NCBI RefSeq assembly: GCF_029873635.1 | Contig: NC_080419.1 | Location: 74,450,597 to 74,514,596, forward strand | Direction: 5' to 3' | From: Malania oleifera | Taxonomy: Eukaryota > Streptophyta > Magnoliopsida > Santalales > Ximeniaceae | DNA length: 64,000 nucleotides | Shown: in pieces, positions 13,051-25,334 of the stretch | Layout: each line of letters opens with the position of its first letter | Numbering within the stretch: position 1 is the stretch's first letter | Program-made: the position numbers and the translations under genes | The notes under the pieces: model-generated | Database searches by the model: none | What the model saw: the letters and a program-made list of their open reading frames with translations, nothing else | Told to the model about the DNA's origin: nothing

Positions 13051-13098
<48 letters not shown>
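13050..13098. repeat. (GA)n microsatellite
   Basis: About 24 perfect GA units directly downstream of the LINE RNase H relic. Confidence 0.95.
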
Positions 13099-13100
<2 letters not shown>

Positions 13101-14074
13101 AGGATTCAAAAGGTCCCAACCACCTTAATTACCAATTATAAAATTTTAAAAAAATTATTAAAAAAAAAAACACATACACATACACAACACAAACACAATT
13201 ACAAGACAAAAGCTTGTGTACTATTAACAATTATTATATGTATATGACACGATGGTCACAATGAGACCTAAAAATAGGGGTCCTATATAGGGCCTACATG
13301 TATAGGTCCTCTACTATACTTAGAGTTGTGTCATGCCTAAAATCACACATTACTTTGTGTAAAAATAGCCCTTGTTTCTTATAGAAATGTTTGCTTTAAC
13401 ATTTTTTTTAATTCTCTTGCCCACTGAATTTCAAATTTATACTATTTTAAATATGGTAACATATACATGTTACTAAAATTTCATTAAATTTTGTTCCCCG
13501 TGCTTGAGTTGTAATAATTTAATCCTCAAATTTTTATAATATGAGTCATTTCAAGCCCCTACTAAGAACGTTGTCTAAGTTACAATTAAAATTTTAAAGA
13601 TTATACCATAATTTAAAATTTTTAGGCAATAAAACTAGAAGGATTTGTGCTACAAGTTAGCATCAATAAAATTCATACTTACCCTATGCTACTATAATTA
13701 TGATATAAATTGGGGTAAAAAGATGTTGATTTTTTGAAATTTGGTAAATAAGACGTAAATTATTTCTATAGATTATAAATATTCATAGACCTCATTCAAT
13801 TTTTGATTTTTAGATTTTTGATATTTTAGGAAAACTCTATACTTTTTTTTTGTAAAACCTTAGTAGATTTAAGTGTGTCTATCTCATAAATTATCTCAAC
13901 ACAAATTATAACTAAGAAAAAATTATAAGTAATTAAAAGCTTCATTAGGGTTAGATTTGGTTTGTTGAATGTTTGTCCTAATAGGATGCAATGAGATGAA
14001 ATGTAAAAAATATTATATGCAAATTAATAATTTATTTTTTAAAAAAGGGTAATATATATATGTAGTATATGGTG
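13099..14074. other. AT-rich intergenic DNA left of the copia element
   Basis: AT-rich sequence without recognisable coding or RNA genes. It is the left flank of the Ty1/copia element and ends in the 5-bp target duplication GTCCC at 14075-14079. Confidence 0.6.
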
Positions 14075-14079
14075 GTCCC

Positions 14080-14325
14080 TGTTGAAATATTGGGTTGATA
14101 GCCAACTATTCTTATCATTAACTTTGGGTTTCTTTTCTATTCTAGAGACAATGTAGTTGTCTAGTACGTATACGTGCAACTTGATTGTAGGAACAATAGC
14201 TTGATTATAGGAACAATAGCTTGATTGTAGGATCTATACCGCTGACTCATCTCTATATGTACTATACAAATTCATTGGGGAAAAAAAAACAAGTATTCTT
14301 CTCAAACTCCGTTTAATTTTCAAAT
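14080..14325 (+). repeat. 5' LTR of the copia element
   Basis: It begins TGTTGAAATATTGGG and is followed at once by the primer site. It aligns by eye with 50831-51072. A short internal duplication of GATTGTAGGAACAATAGCTT occurs near 14183-14227. The exact 3' boundary is 14322 (ending CA) or 14325 (supported by the target duplication of the partner LTR). Confidence 0.88.
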
Positions 14326-14337
14326 TGGTATCAGAGC
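14326..14337 (+). other. Primer binding site, initiator-Met tRNA type
   Basis: TGGTATCAGAGC immediately follows the 5' LTR. This is the usual plant copia primer site complementary to the 3' end of initiator methionine tRNA. Confidence 0.92.
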
Positions 14338-14399
14338 CGTTACTAAAGTACCACTCTCTTTTTTTTTCTCTGATTGTGTCCTCTATTGAGGCCACATCG

Positions 14400-16100
14400 G
14401 AAAAACTTTGAAACCTACTCGCTTTACCATGAGCAAGTCAAATTCTAAAGCATCTAGGAACAAATCTGCTCCTATCATTGTTTAATCCGAAGGTTCACCC
14501 TTCAACTTAGGGATTGTACTCAGTGAGACAAATTACGGTGTGTGTGGTCTCAACTCTTGGAAAAGCATATTGCAAAGAATGAGAAACTCTCTTTTATTCA
14601 TGGAAACTCACAACTACCTACGTTTTTTTTTTTTTTTTTTAGCGAAACCCTAATTTTATTGATAGCTCTCACTTATGGCAGAGGAATACCGTGGCTACAA
14701 ACAAGACACATGAGATTTAAAAATAAACTATAAAAACCATCACAGGCATCAAACCCAATAATAAAATAAACTAGTACCATAATCCAACTAAAACAATCTA
14801 AACATGCTTATAAGGAATCAAAACCAAACAAAAACAAACATAAACAAATTACCTGCGAAACGATGTCAATTACCTGCAAAACATAAATCAAAGGAAAACC
14901 AAATGATGTCAATTAAAGACGAAGGCTTGTAATACTCATCTTATCCAAATGAATGAAACCTTTCACTTTAGTTGGCAACACATCACCTACAAAATATCTC
15001 CTCGTATTGCCTCACTCGCCTTGACGAGCCAAAAAACCCGTCACCTGATTACCTTCTCTAAATTGGTGCTTTATAAAGAAGTGAAGACCTTGTAACTCAC
15101 AACTACCTACCGAGAAGGATGATCAATATGAAAAGTGGTACACAAATAATCAAAAGGTCAAGTGATGGTTGCCGATGTCTATGTCCCTAGAAATTATGAA
15201 GTGATACATTCACTTACCCACTACGTGTGATATTTGGAAAGCTCTTTCCAAAGCATTTTATGATGGAGCACATAAGTTACAAATTTTTCCCTTAAATCAA
15301 AAAGCTTTCTTTGCCAAACAAAACGACAAAGTAGTCTTTGTATATTATGGAGAAGTAACCGAGTTTTTTGGTGATTTGGATCATCGTGTAAGGTGATTAT
15401 GGAGAGTGAAAAAGATGTTGAATCATACCGAAAATCAATTTAGTGACAAAGGGTGCATATTTTTCTTGCAAGATTATATGGTGAATTTGAACAAATCCGC
15501 GATGAAATTTTGAGAAATGTCATACACTGGTCCACCATGAATTTGTTCAACGCGCAACGATGAATGGAGACCCTGAAAAATCTGACGCTGCAGCCATGGT
15601 GGCTTGAAACCGGCCTCCTTAAAACCAGCAGGACAAAATAAAGTGCAGCCATCACAAGACAAATAATGGTACCAACAAATCCACCTATAAATGTACTCAT
15701 TCTGATCAAGCTAGTCATTCCAAAAGTCGATGCTTTGAACTTGTGGGGTATCCATAATGGTAGGATCACAGTTGTGATCCACGAAAGAGCAATCCCAAGA
15801 AGAGCTTTACTGCTGCGATTGCCGAAACAAAAGGTAGTGGATGAGGTTGCTGAAAAGGTCTCAACATTGGCAGCAGTTGCAAGTAATGGTGGTACGGTTT
15901 TAAATATTCTAATCGTGCATGGATAATTGATTCTAGTGCTATAAATCAAGTCATGACATTTGATTCTAGATAGGTCTCAATCCTTAAACTATCTTCACAA
16001 ATGCCTATTTCCACTGCCAGTGGTACTTTAACCCCAGTTATTGGGTAAGGATCCATGCCCCTAACTGATACTTTGAATTTAGATTCTATTTTAAGTGTTC
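14400..16100 (+). pseudogene. copia gag and protease region, decayed
   Basis: Fragments in shifting frames resemble copia gag: SPFNLGIVLSETNYG near 14497-14540, continuing to the LINE insertion at 14622. After the insertion come more gag-like pieces and a zinc-knuckle-like stretch near 15690-15750 (Cys-Thr-His-Ser, then SHSKSRCFELVGYP). The protease active site appears as IIDSSA near 15925, with Ser where the family has the Gly of Asp-Ser-Gly. Many stops and the LINE insertion make it non-functional. Confidence 0.72.
14605..15110 (-). mobile_element. 5'-truncated LINE insertion with 17-bp target duplication
   Basis: A 472-bp insert (14622-15093) is flanked by the 17-bp direct repeat AACTCACAACTACCTAC at 14605-14621 and 15094-15110. 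On the minus strand it starts inside a LINE RNase H domain (REGNQVTGFLARQGE, about 15083-15020), continues through a 3' UTR containing AATAAA (near 14655), and ends in an A tail seen as about 19 Ts at 14622-14640. This is the classic product of target-primed reverse transcription of a truncated L1-type LINE. It sits inside copia gag and is therefore younger than the copia insertion. Confidence 0.9.
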
Positions 16101-16245
16101 CATCTTTGAACTATAATCTTTTGTCGGTTTCCCAAATAACCACTGCCTTATTTTGTGTTGTAATTTTTTGGCCTGAATTTTTTGTGTTTAAGGACATCTG
16201 AATGTGGCAGACAATTGGTTGTGATGTTAGGGGGGGGGGGGAAAG

Positions 16246-17601
16246 TTGTATTACCTGGACTTGGTTTCAAAGAGTTTAGACAAGTTGGGTCAAGCTTTGA
16301 AGGTGGATGGTTCTGATGGGGAAAATAAAAAATCTAACATCTTGTTATGGCATCGACGTCTAGGGCATACTTCTTTTGGTTACCTCAAGAAATTATTTCC
16401 TAATTTATTTGCAAAATTTGATGTTGCTAGTTTCCAATGTGATGTTTGTGAACTTGCAAAGAGGCATCGTGCTTCATTTCCATTAACTTTGAATAAAAGT
16501 TCAATTCCTTTTATGGTTATACGTTTTGATGTTTGGGGTCCATCCAAAGTCACTACTTCGGGTGGATCATGTTGGTTTGTTACTTTTTTTTATGATTGTA
16601 CAAGGATGACCTTTGTGTGCTTGATAAAGCCTAAAGGGGAAGTGAACTTTTTATTTCAAAAGTTTCATAAAATGGTTCATACCCAGTACAATGCACAAGT
16701 TGAGGTCCTCTATAATGACAATGGAGGAGAATATCTGAGTTCTGAATTGCTGCAATATTTGGAAGCACATAGAAGTATTCATCAAACTACTTGTTTTTAT
16801 ACACCCCAACAAAATGGGGTAGCTGAAAAATTCGTCACTTATTGGAGGTTGTCTGTGCTTTATTGATAGAAGCTCAAATGTATTATCTTGGGCTGAAGCA
16901 CTTGCTTCTGCAACATATTTGATCAATCAAGTACCCTAGAGCACTATTGATTTCTAGACACCATCCCAAGCTCTCTCTGAAGTGATTGTTGCCCCAACTA
17001 TCCCAAACTTACCTCCTCATGTCTTTGGTTGTGTAGCATTCGCACAACTTCATAAGCATTAGCGTGACAAGTTATCACCTAAAGCATTGTGATGCGTCTT
17101 TCTTGGGTACACTACTCATCAAAAGGGGTACCGATGCTATCATCCTCCAACTCAAAGAATTTTTATTATTTTGGATGTTGTTTTTCATGAAGACTCCATG
17201 TATTTTTCCTCTGAGCCTAAACTTCAGGGGGAGTACCAATAGGAACTTCAGACTCTAGACTATGATGTTGAGGAATCTCAAACTCTAGACTATGATGTTC
17301 ACATTTCTAAAGAAAGGACACTCCCTAAACATGGTAACCATGATGTGGGTAACTTGGATACAAGTGGTATAAATTTGGATATATACTAGTGGTGATGAAC
17401 ACTCACAACTTGGTTCGACCAATCAAGAAGTGGGTGAATTGAATTTGAGTGGTATAACTTTGGACCAAGGTGGTGATGCACACCCAAAAACTGAATTTGT
17501 GGCTCCATCTTCATCTGAGTCCCTCGCACCATAGGCAACTAATACACCAAACCAATTACTTGCTAAGGATGTTCCTGAACTAGTTAGAAAACAAGTACCA
17601 T
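16246..17601 (+). pseudogene. copia pre-integrase and integrase, decayed
   Basis: The first 206 codons are open. The pre-integrase zinc motif runs WHRRLGH, then CDVCELAKRH. The catalytic core shows the first Asp in IRFDVWGP, the second in YNDNGGEY and the Glu in PQQNGVAEKF, spaced as in DD35E integrases. After about 16840 the frame shifts, but family-like pieces continue (PNLPPHVFGCVAF near 17005-17045, VVFHEDSMYF near 17180-17210). A 33-bp repeat of TCTAGACTATGATGTT occurs near 17252-17300. The frame is then cut by element C at 17602. The product would insert copia cDNA into the host genome; this copy is dead. Confidence 0.85.
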
Positions 17602-18809
17602 TGTAACACCCCGAACCCGAAACTGGGGTCCGGAGTGTTATTCTAAATAAATCTCTGATACCTCTTGTAATGCCCCGAACCCAAAAGGTGGGGTCAAGAG
17701 TGTTATTTTAATTTAAATCTCTGATACCAAATAATTACACAGCGAAAGACCTCAATATTCATTACCAGAGTACTAATACCATCATAACTACATAAGTAAC
17801 TTTCCAAAACCAAACTATAATACAGCCCAAGGTACGCAAAACATATCTATATACAATGCATATCAGTGTTTCATCAACACTTACTTTAACCCAAAAACTA
17901 ACTAGTCCTGCCCGGAGCTCCCTAAGCTCGGCTCCCTCGATTTTCTAAATTGTTGAAATATTTATTGGGGTGAGACACTTCATAGAAAAATGGAATAAAT
18001 TATTTTCAGTGTGGGGCTAATATATCCGTCATATCAAACTCGGCACTCAATCGTCATATCAAACTCGAATCTCAGTCGTCATATCTCATTTCACAAAGTC
18101 CACCACATTTCTAATATTTCCATCAAATAGTCCAAATCACATTTTCACGATAATACCACAAAAATACTCAAATTCAATTTTGCAGTAAAATATAATTAAA
18201 TCTTATGTCACACGATTTATTCAATAATTATAATTATATAAACTATTAGGAAATAGGTCATTTTATACCCAATATATGTTTTATGAAAAATATCGGTTTA
18301 ATTGTCTCCACCATTTATTTAACTCAAAAATATGTATTTAAAGGAAAAACAGAGAAAACCAACCCCACTCACTTCAATTCTTCACAAAAATACGTATAAT
18401 ATATCAAACCAATAATTTCAATCGGTCAAATCATTTAGAAAATCTACTACAATAATTTAGAAAACAAATACTTTAATTCAGTCGGTTCAACTTTAAAATA
18501 ACAATTATTATAAAATCTCTAGACTCACAAACACCAATTTAATTAACTCATAACAATAATAGTCCAAAATCCAATTTCCATATGCCATAATATTCAGAAA
18601 AATGTGTATATAATTCATGTAATATCATATTACAATTTAATCAGTTAAATAATAAAAATTCCTGACATAATTTATTTCCCTTACCTTAGCCTTGGAGTGG
18701 TACCTAGGAAGTCCAAACCTAAAATCTACTCTAATTAACTTGCTAAGGATCGAAGCCTCCCTGTGGTGGTGTCTGATCGTCAATTTGGCTAAAGATTTTA
18801 TAAAAATTC

Positions 18810-18845
<36 letters not shown>

Positions 18846-19065
18846 ACCTTATCCCAGGAGTGGTGCCTATGACACCATAATCACGAACTCATTTCAGTTA
18901 AAATGTTGGTGGCCGAGAATAGAACCAAGGGGTATTTTCAGTTTTTCAATCAGCCAAAAATCGAATAAGAAATTGAAGAGAGAAGGAGACGGGCGGAAGA
19001 GAGAGACAAAGAGCCTCTCTGTATCTTCTTTCCTGAGGAAATGTTATCTTCCTCAAAAAGATAAC

Positions 19066-19105
<40 letters not shown>

Positions 19106-19214
19106 TATATTGTTAAATTAATAATATTAATTAATTAATATTTTATTTTATTTTTATTTATTTTTATTTTTTATTTTTTATTTTTTATTTTTATTTTATT
19201 TTTTGATTACTACA
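17602..19214 (-). repeat. 3' LTR of element C
   Basis: It runs from TGTAACACCCCGAACCC to GATTACTACA. The part from about 17795 aligns well with 42651-42880 and, from about 18027, with 45612-46916. Relative to the right copy it lacks about 500 bp near 18026. It contains repeated CGTCATATCAAACTCG units near 18027-18090, a (GA)n run at about 18811-18841 and an (AT)n run at about 19070-19101. Its outer 64 bp is tandemly duplicated. Confidence 0.8.
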
Positions 19215-19227
19215 TTCTCTCCTCCTT
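19215..19227 (-). other. Polypurine tract of element C
   Basis: The minus strand reads AAGGAGGAGAGAA directly before the 3' LTR, the same tract as in element A. Confidence 0.7.
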
Positions 19228-19989
19228 ATAAAAATTTCAACCTCAAAATTTGTTGAATATAACCTCAAATAAAATTCAGCGTCAACCCAACAAGTTTGAG
19301 TTAGAACTCATAAATAATCCAAACAAAATTGGTAGCTAACACTAACAGATGGATTTAATCGATATCATGCTTTTATACCCCTTGCTACAAAACCAACACT
19401 CAACAACTTTAATTCGCATTTTCAGTCCTCCAAAATCTAACACTGACATAACCTTTTGTTCCTTTGTATTAGCCTCTTTTGATTCACATCATCCCAAATT
19501 CCTATTTGACAACCATATATAGAAATATAATCAAATTCTAAATTTGATCAAATTTTATAGATCTAGTCAAATTTTGAACCCTTTTACCTTAAATTAATTC
19601 TAAATTGAATTAAAACCTCTTTCTCTCTTCCTCAATATTTATGAATTAATCAAATCTTCTCTTATTATTTTTTTAATACTTGTTTGGCTTTTTATAGTAA
19701 CAATCACCACATCATCGTCATCAATTTCATCATTCTATATATATATAACCTTAATATCACTAACCCAACTACCAGTTTAATTCACTGGTCCAACTGGTTC
19801 GACCAGCCAGTGGTTCTACAGGGTTGGTCACTAGTTCAGAATATAAAACAATCCCAAGGACAACCCCCTTTGCTTCATATTAGCCTCAACTGGTTCATGT
19901 CCAAATTTAAGTATTCAAACTAGATTTTCCATTCATTCTACAAATTGTTTGTTCCCACTCATAGCCCAATCTCCACTTACTTTTGATCA

Positions 19990-20680
19990 AGATCAAATAA
20001 CATTTCTGGAATGACTTTCTTTACTATGTTCAAATCAAACAAGAACTTCCATCTTTCATATTTGTTACTCTCCTTTAGCTTATTCCCAAGTGTACAACTA
20101 GGATTACCCTACCAAAGAGATGATCCCCAAAATTTTCTCATGAGATCTTGGAAGTTGCTTCTTTCAACCATTATATTATCAAACCAAAAAGGGCCCTCAC
20201 ATTGGCTACTACCTTTTCCATCCATTAATATAGAACAATGATCTGATAAAATTCTCAGTAGGCTATTTGTTCGACCTTTAGATAATGATTTTCCAAATAA
20301 ATGTCACCAATAACATGCATTACCATTTATCCCATAGATTGCCAAAATAGATAAATATATTCACAATTATCAAGTCAATTTAAAAAAAAAAAAAACATGA
20401 AATGGGATATTAGTCATTATTCATTAATCATCAGCCTAATCAATGACATCTTTACTCATCATTAGAAAATAATACTCCCCTATGGTACCTTTGGCTTGAC
20501 AAAAAAAATCCACTCCACACCAAAAGAATCTTAAATATCACCAATAATAGCCTTACTAACAAAATAAATTTAAATTCTTTAAAATGTATAATATCTGCCT
20601 TCAATTTGCAAACATTATTTCTTGCAATATGCCTTCTTTCCATCCCATTTAAACCCTATCGTTTCACAATATTAATAGTA
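19990..20680 (-). pseudogene. LINE ORF2 endonuclease relic
   Basis: On the minus strand an N-terminal-like stretch (MERRHIARNNVCKLKADII, near 20643-20585) matches the start of plant LINE ORF2 apurinic endonucleases. Further along comes the conserved end of the endonuclease, RILSDHCSILMDG (about 20255-20215), then GPFWFDN. The SDH motif is the catalytic signature of the fold. Frames shift several times and stops are present. The reverse transcriptase part is not visible; the relic is cut or decayed below about 19990. It lies in the interior of element C, between its left LTR and element D. Confidence 0.6.
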
Positions 20681-21318
20681 TCATCTTTGTGGTAACAATT
20701 TTTCAAATAAAAAATTTCACCTAATCTCCATCCGCCCCATCTCTATTCAATTTACACACAACCCCTAAATTTCCTATCATAATTATTAAAAAAAATAATT
20801 TTCTAAGCTTACACATGTCTTTTAAACATAGCTTTCAATTAAAAGTGATCTTATGATTTAGAGTGTTTTTTTTTTTAATAGCCATCAACCACTTGGTTAA
20901 TTAGAAATCACATTGTTGGAGATATAAATTAATTTTGAACTTATCTCACTTTAGGAAGAAGTTAATTGTCGAAATTTCTTCCAGAACTAATTTTAGGTCA
21001 ATGATAATTTCCCAAACCACGACATGCTAGTATAGAAGTGAAATTATAGTGTCAAATCATTTGCATTCTAAGGCCACCCAATTTGGCTTCTAATTTTTCT
21101 TTCTTTATTAGAACAATCTTCCCATTATTTGCACTCGTATCCCATTTGCAGTAAACCCAATGTTTAGGAACAAAGAATGTAGCTTATCTCTAAAATATTT
21201 TAAAATATGGTTCTAATTTCAAACACTTCTCAAATGCTATTTTAGACACACAAATGTCAGACTGTGACCTAAATTTTTATTTTATTACAAAAAATTACAA
21301 TAATAATAATAATAACGG
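20681..21318. other. AT-rich interior of element C, unassigned
   Basis: This stretch between the LINE relic and the left LTR of element D shows no recognisable motif apart from a short (AAT)n run at about 21298-21315, just before D. Confidence 0.4.
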
Positions 21319-22393
21319 TGATTACGAGTCTAAATTACATAATTAGGTGTTTAAAATCAAGCATTAAGGATTATATTTTTAATTAAATGCTTAATTATGT
21401 TCAATAATTTAACATTGAGCTTGAATTACAATATTTGGATCATTACTCGATAATTTACGAATTTTTGGTAACTTATTATTGCAAGATAATTTTTGGACTT
21501 TAAATGCGAGATTAAAAATGTACGTGCGTGTACGTGAGCTAGAGTTCAAATCAAGGTCATGTGCATGAAGCCAAATATCGAACACTGGACTGTGAGCCAC
21601 ATTCCTGCAAATGACGAGCCATGCACGTAGTTGTTTGAAGTCGTGTGCGTGTGTTAACATTGAAGAATACGTGCTATGCAATGTGATAATTTTTGAAATT
21701 AAAGGAGACATAAAAGAGAACCGGGTGCCATGTGAGAAGACTATGTGGGTTTCATGCACATGAATTCATGTCATGCAATGAAAAGTGGGCAACAATCCAA
21801 GTTCGAAATTCGCTAGGAGACAGCCTGAATATATTTCGGTATTGTAATCATAACTCTTTCATCAGACATTGGATTGGTGTGATTCAAGTGGCATTGGAAA
21901 ACTTACTAAGAAATCTACAATTCATTGTGAAATAGTCTTTTGCTAATTCGAATGTTTACTGAGTCAAAAATTGGGCTTGAAAGTGAAATTATTGTATTGG
22001 GTCGTGTGCAGTGCTCAAGGAAAAAAATGAGTCTTTAGCCACCAAAAAAATGGCCCATGCGCCTATCTCAAGAGGAGACACGGTTTGGGCAAAATATTAT
22101 AAGGAGAATAGGATATTTTATGGAGGATGAGAATTTATGAGGGAAAAGGGAGCAGCGGGAGGCAGTAGTGCGCAGGACAACAGAAGACTCTCGACCTCTC
22201 TCAGATTTTCAGCTATTTCTCCTCTCCCTTCTCTCTTCTCCCTTACTCTCTCATCTCTCTCTTTCTTTGAACTCAACTTTGTTAAAATTAATTTTATTGT
22301 TAAGTTTTTAATTTATTCAAAGTTTAGATTAATTTTTGTTTAAAAATAATTTGTTTAATTTAAGAATTTTCTTTTTACTAGATAAATTTCTGT

Positions 22394-22447
<54 letters not shown>

Positions 22448-22925
22448 TAAATTCTTGTTTGAGCATTATTATTGTTTATTTCAATTTGTCTTCTTATTGA
22501 AAGTTTTTATAGGGATTTAATTATTTTCTTTGGGTGTTTTTATTATTAAAGTTAGTGTTTTTATTTAGAGTGTATTCTTGCTTGAGTTTACGTTTAAAGT
22601 TAATATTTTTATTTAGTTAAATGATTGTAGGGTTTAGTTCTTTCATTATTCTGACATTGACTCTGGTATTTATTTAAGTTATTTCATACATATTTAATTT
22701 TTAGTTAGAATTTAAATTATATTGCAAAAACCTCAAAAATCCCAAGAAACTGAATCTAACCTATGTTCAGTAAATTTTTATTTTCTTAATTTCTTTTAGA
22801 ATTACACGAGTTTGAAATTAAAATGCATTCTCTAAAGAGACGATCTGGTCTTTGGGCTAAGTATTACATGACTGAACTCCTATACTTGGAATAGCTTCTG
22901 AGCTGCTCATTTTTAGAGTGAGTCA
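21319..22925 (+). repeat. 5' LTR of element D
   Basis: It aligns almost end to end with 35454-36958. It contains a (CT)n run at about 22400-22442, and the right copy has one at about 36439-36474. Confidence 0.85.
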
Positions 22926-22946
22926 AGTTTTTAGCGTCGTTGCCGG
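22926..22946 (+). other. Primer-site-like box of element D
   Basis: TTTTTAGCGTCGTTGCCGG follows the LTR. It resembles the GGCGCCGTTGCCGGGG primer site common in Athila/Tat elements, with point changes. Confidence 0.6.
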
Positions 22947-23057
22947 AAAATGTCAGTTTTAGTTCCAAACTAGTGTTTTTCTCATTATTTTAATTTTTTT
23001 CATAAAAAAAAAAAGAAAAAAAAAAGAAAAAAATTGAGTTTTGAAAAAAAAAAATAT

Positions 23058-24815
23058 ATGGCTGCACCTGCACCACGCACGCTTATTGATTTTTTGAAGC
23101 CTACATGAAACACACAACCATCTTGCACCATATTACCTAAGAATACATAGAACTTTAACATTAAGCCTAGAATGATATATGTGATACTTCAATTTTATGG
23201 GATGGAGTGTGAAAATATGTATCAACATTTAATTGAATTTGAGTTTGCATGTGTTACATTAATAGACGGGGCTGCTACTAATCAGGCAATTAGATTATGT
23301 CTATTTCCTTTTTCATTGAAAGACAAGGTTAAGACGTGGTTTAATTCTCTTAGGTCTAATTCTATCTCTAGTTGAGCTGATATGCAAAACGAATTTCTAA
23401 ATAATTTTTTTCCTTTATAGAGAACTCAATTTTTGTAGGAACAGATCAATCGATTCATGCAAAGAGTTGATGAGACATTTCATGAAAGCTGGGAGAGATT
23501 TAGAGGTCTGGTTAACATGTGTCCTCACCATGGATTTGAATCATGGCACATGGTCAACTATTTCTACACTGCATTGACTCCTGAACTGAAGCAGTTCGTT
23601 CATACTATGTGTTCAAGATATTTCTTCGACAAAGAACCTAATGAAGCATTGGATTTTCTAGATCATTTAGCTAACTATACTCAGTAGTGGAACACTAGGA
23701 TTGACAGAAAACCGATTGTAACTCAACCATTGAGAGCAATACATGGTGGAGAGTGGAATGAACTGAAAGATGATTTTTGTGTTGAAGCACATCTGGTTGA
23801 ACTTACCAAAAGAGTGGAGGTTATGTAAATGGAAAAGGAAAATAGTACGGAGCAACTTTGGAATCGACCTTCCCAGTCCTATGCACCCCCTTATTAGTTG
23901 TCATATCGCCAAGGTACCTTTCAACCTCAGTATCATCCATAATAGATCTCTCAAAGCTATGCACCTTCAGGATTTCAATTTAATGCAACACCTGCTCCAC
24001 CAGAAAAGTCTCTTGAGGATGTCTTTCAACAGTTCATGCAAATTCAAGTCACAACTAAAAATCAGTACACTCAGGCCATAAATGAATTTCGGGACACCAT
24101 TAATGAGATGAGCACGCATTTGAATATCTTAGAAAAAGGGGAATTTCCGATAGAACCTCGGCCTAATCCTCAAGAATACCAGCACCAACAGCAACAAATA
24201 CATAATATTTCTCTTATGATAGCGAAATCCATTATTACTTCAAGAAGTGGAAAAGAAGTTCCCCAAACTGAGATACTCATTGACAGACCAACAGTTGTCC
24301 CGACACCTGAAGTTACAACTGAGATAGATGAGGTCAAAGAAAAATAAGAGGGAGCAAGCCCAGAATTAAAGAAGTCAATTAACATGGAGAGCGATACTAG
24401 TAAGGAATACCAACCTGTGGTACCTTACCCTCAGAGATTGACAGTCGTGGAACCATTATTCCCTACTGGACTAAATGTCAAGGAGCGCAATGCTAAAAAA
24501 AATCCCCACAGTGGTAAGGTGATGGGTACACTTGATAAAGAGGGTGATCAAATTAGTGAGAGTTTAATTTTCAAAGAACCAGGTAAAATTTTTGATGTTG
24601 ATGTTTCTGAAGAACCAAAGGTAACTACTCTAACAACTTTGCCTCAAAGACCGGTTCTTAAAGAAGTGACTTTCCTGGAAAATATACTAAATAAAGATCC
24701 TTTCTTGTTAAAACAAGGAAGGCAGTATGTACATGTTTTGTCTAGTACCTTAGAACATATCAATTTATTTGAGGCTAAATTTTGTGCAGGTAACAAGACT
24801 AATTCATTGTGGTGA
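23058..24815 (+). pseudogene. gypsy-type gag of element D, decayed
   Basis: A single reading frame can be followed from an ATG at 23058 to a stop at 24815, broken by in-frame stops at about 23106, 23373, 23418, 23436, 23685, 23826 and elsewhere. It carries the retrotransposon gag signature: RLCLFPFSLKDKVKTWFNSL near 23305-23365, then ETFHESWERFRGLVNMCPHH near 23470-23530 and NEALDFLDHLANYTQ near 23640-23684. Gag would form the particle that packages element RNA. Later pieces (PVVPYPQRL near 24415-24440) resemble the spacer before protease. The lack of frameshifts and abundance of stops suggests decay by point mutation. Confidence 0.78.
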
Positions 24816-25334
24816 CTCAAATTTGGAGACTTGTCGGTTCAATTTATAGACCTGCACTCACTAGATGAAATTCCTCTAGAGCCTCTGCCAGACAGATTGT
24901 GATGTTTTTCTTTCCTTTATTTTCATTTTGTTTTACCGTCTTTTATTTTTAGTTAATTTTCAAGTACATTTTTCCTTAGTTTCAGTTTTTATTTCCCCTT
25001 ATTTCTCAACCTAAGCACGCTCCACTTCCCCCGTGTACATCTTTTCTATTTCTCCTATGCTTTCACATTGAGGACAATGTTCCACTTTAGTTGAGGGGGG
25101 GATGATAAATTACATTGAAAAAATTTGTTTGAATATGGATGATTAAGTCATGATTAACACTGACTGATACCCTTTACATACTTGCATATAACCTAGGAGT
25201 TACACACTTAAGTTGTATAATAGGTTATTTATGTGTAGTTTCTCTTTATATGAATAATCTAGCAATTGTAACTCTATGTAGGTTTTCTAGTAGTTCATTC
25301 ATGTTAATCTGACTGTATAAACTCTTGTATTTAC
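24816..25334 (+). other. Non-coding 3' part of element D before element A
   Basis: It contains ACATTGAGGACAATG and a G-rich tract TTGAGGGGGGGATG near 25065-25112, a box often found downstream of gag in Athila/Tat-like non-autonomous elements. No ORF is seen. It continues after element A at 34328. Confidence 0.5.

Noticed and set aside
15440..15949. 169-codon minus-strand ORF
   Set aside because: Antisense shadow of the copia gag/protease region, whose plus-strand zinc knuckle and protease pieces are recognisable.
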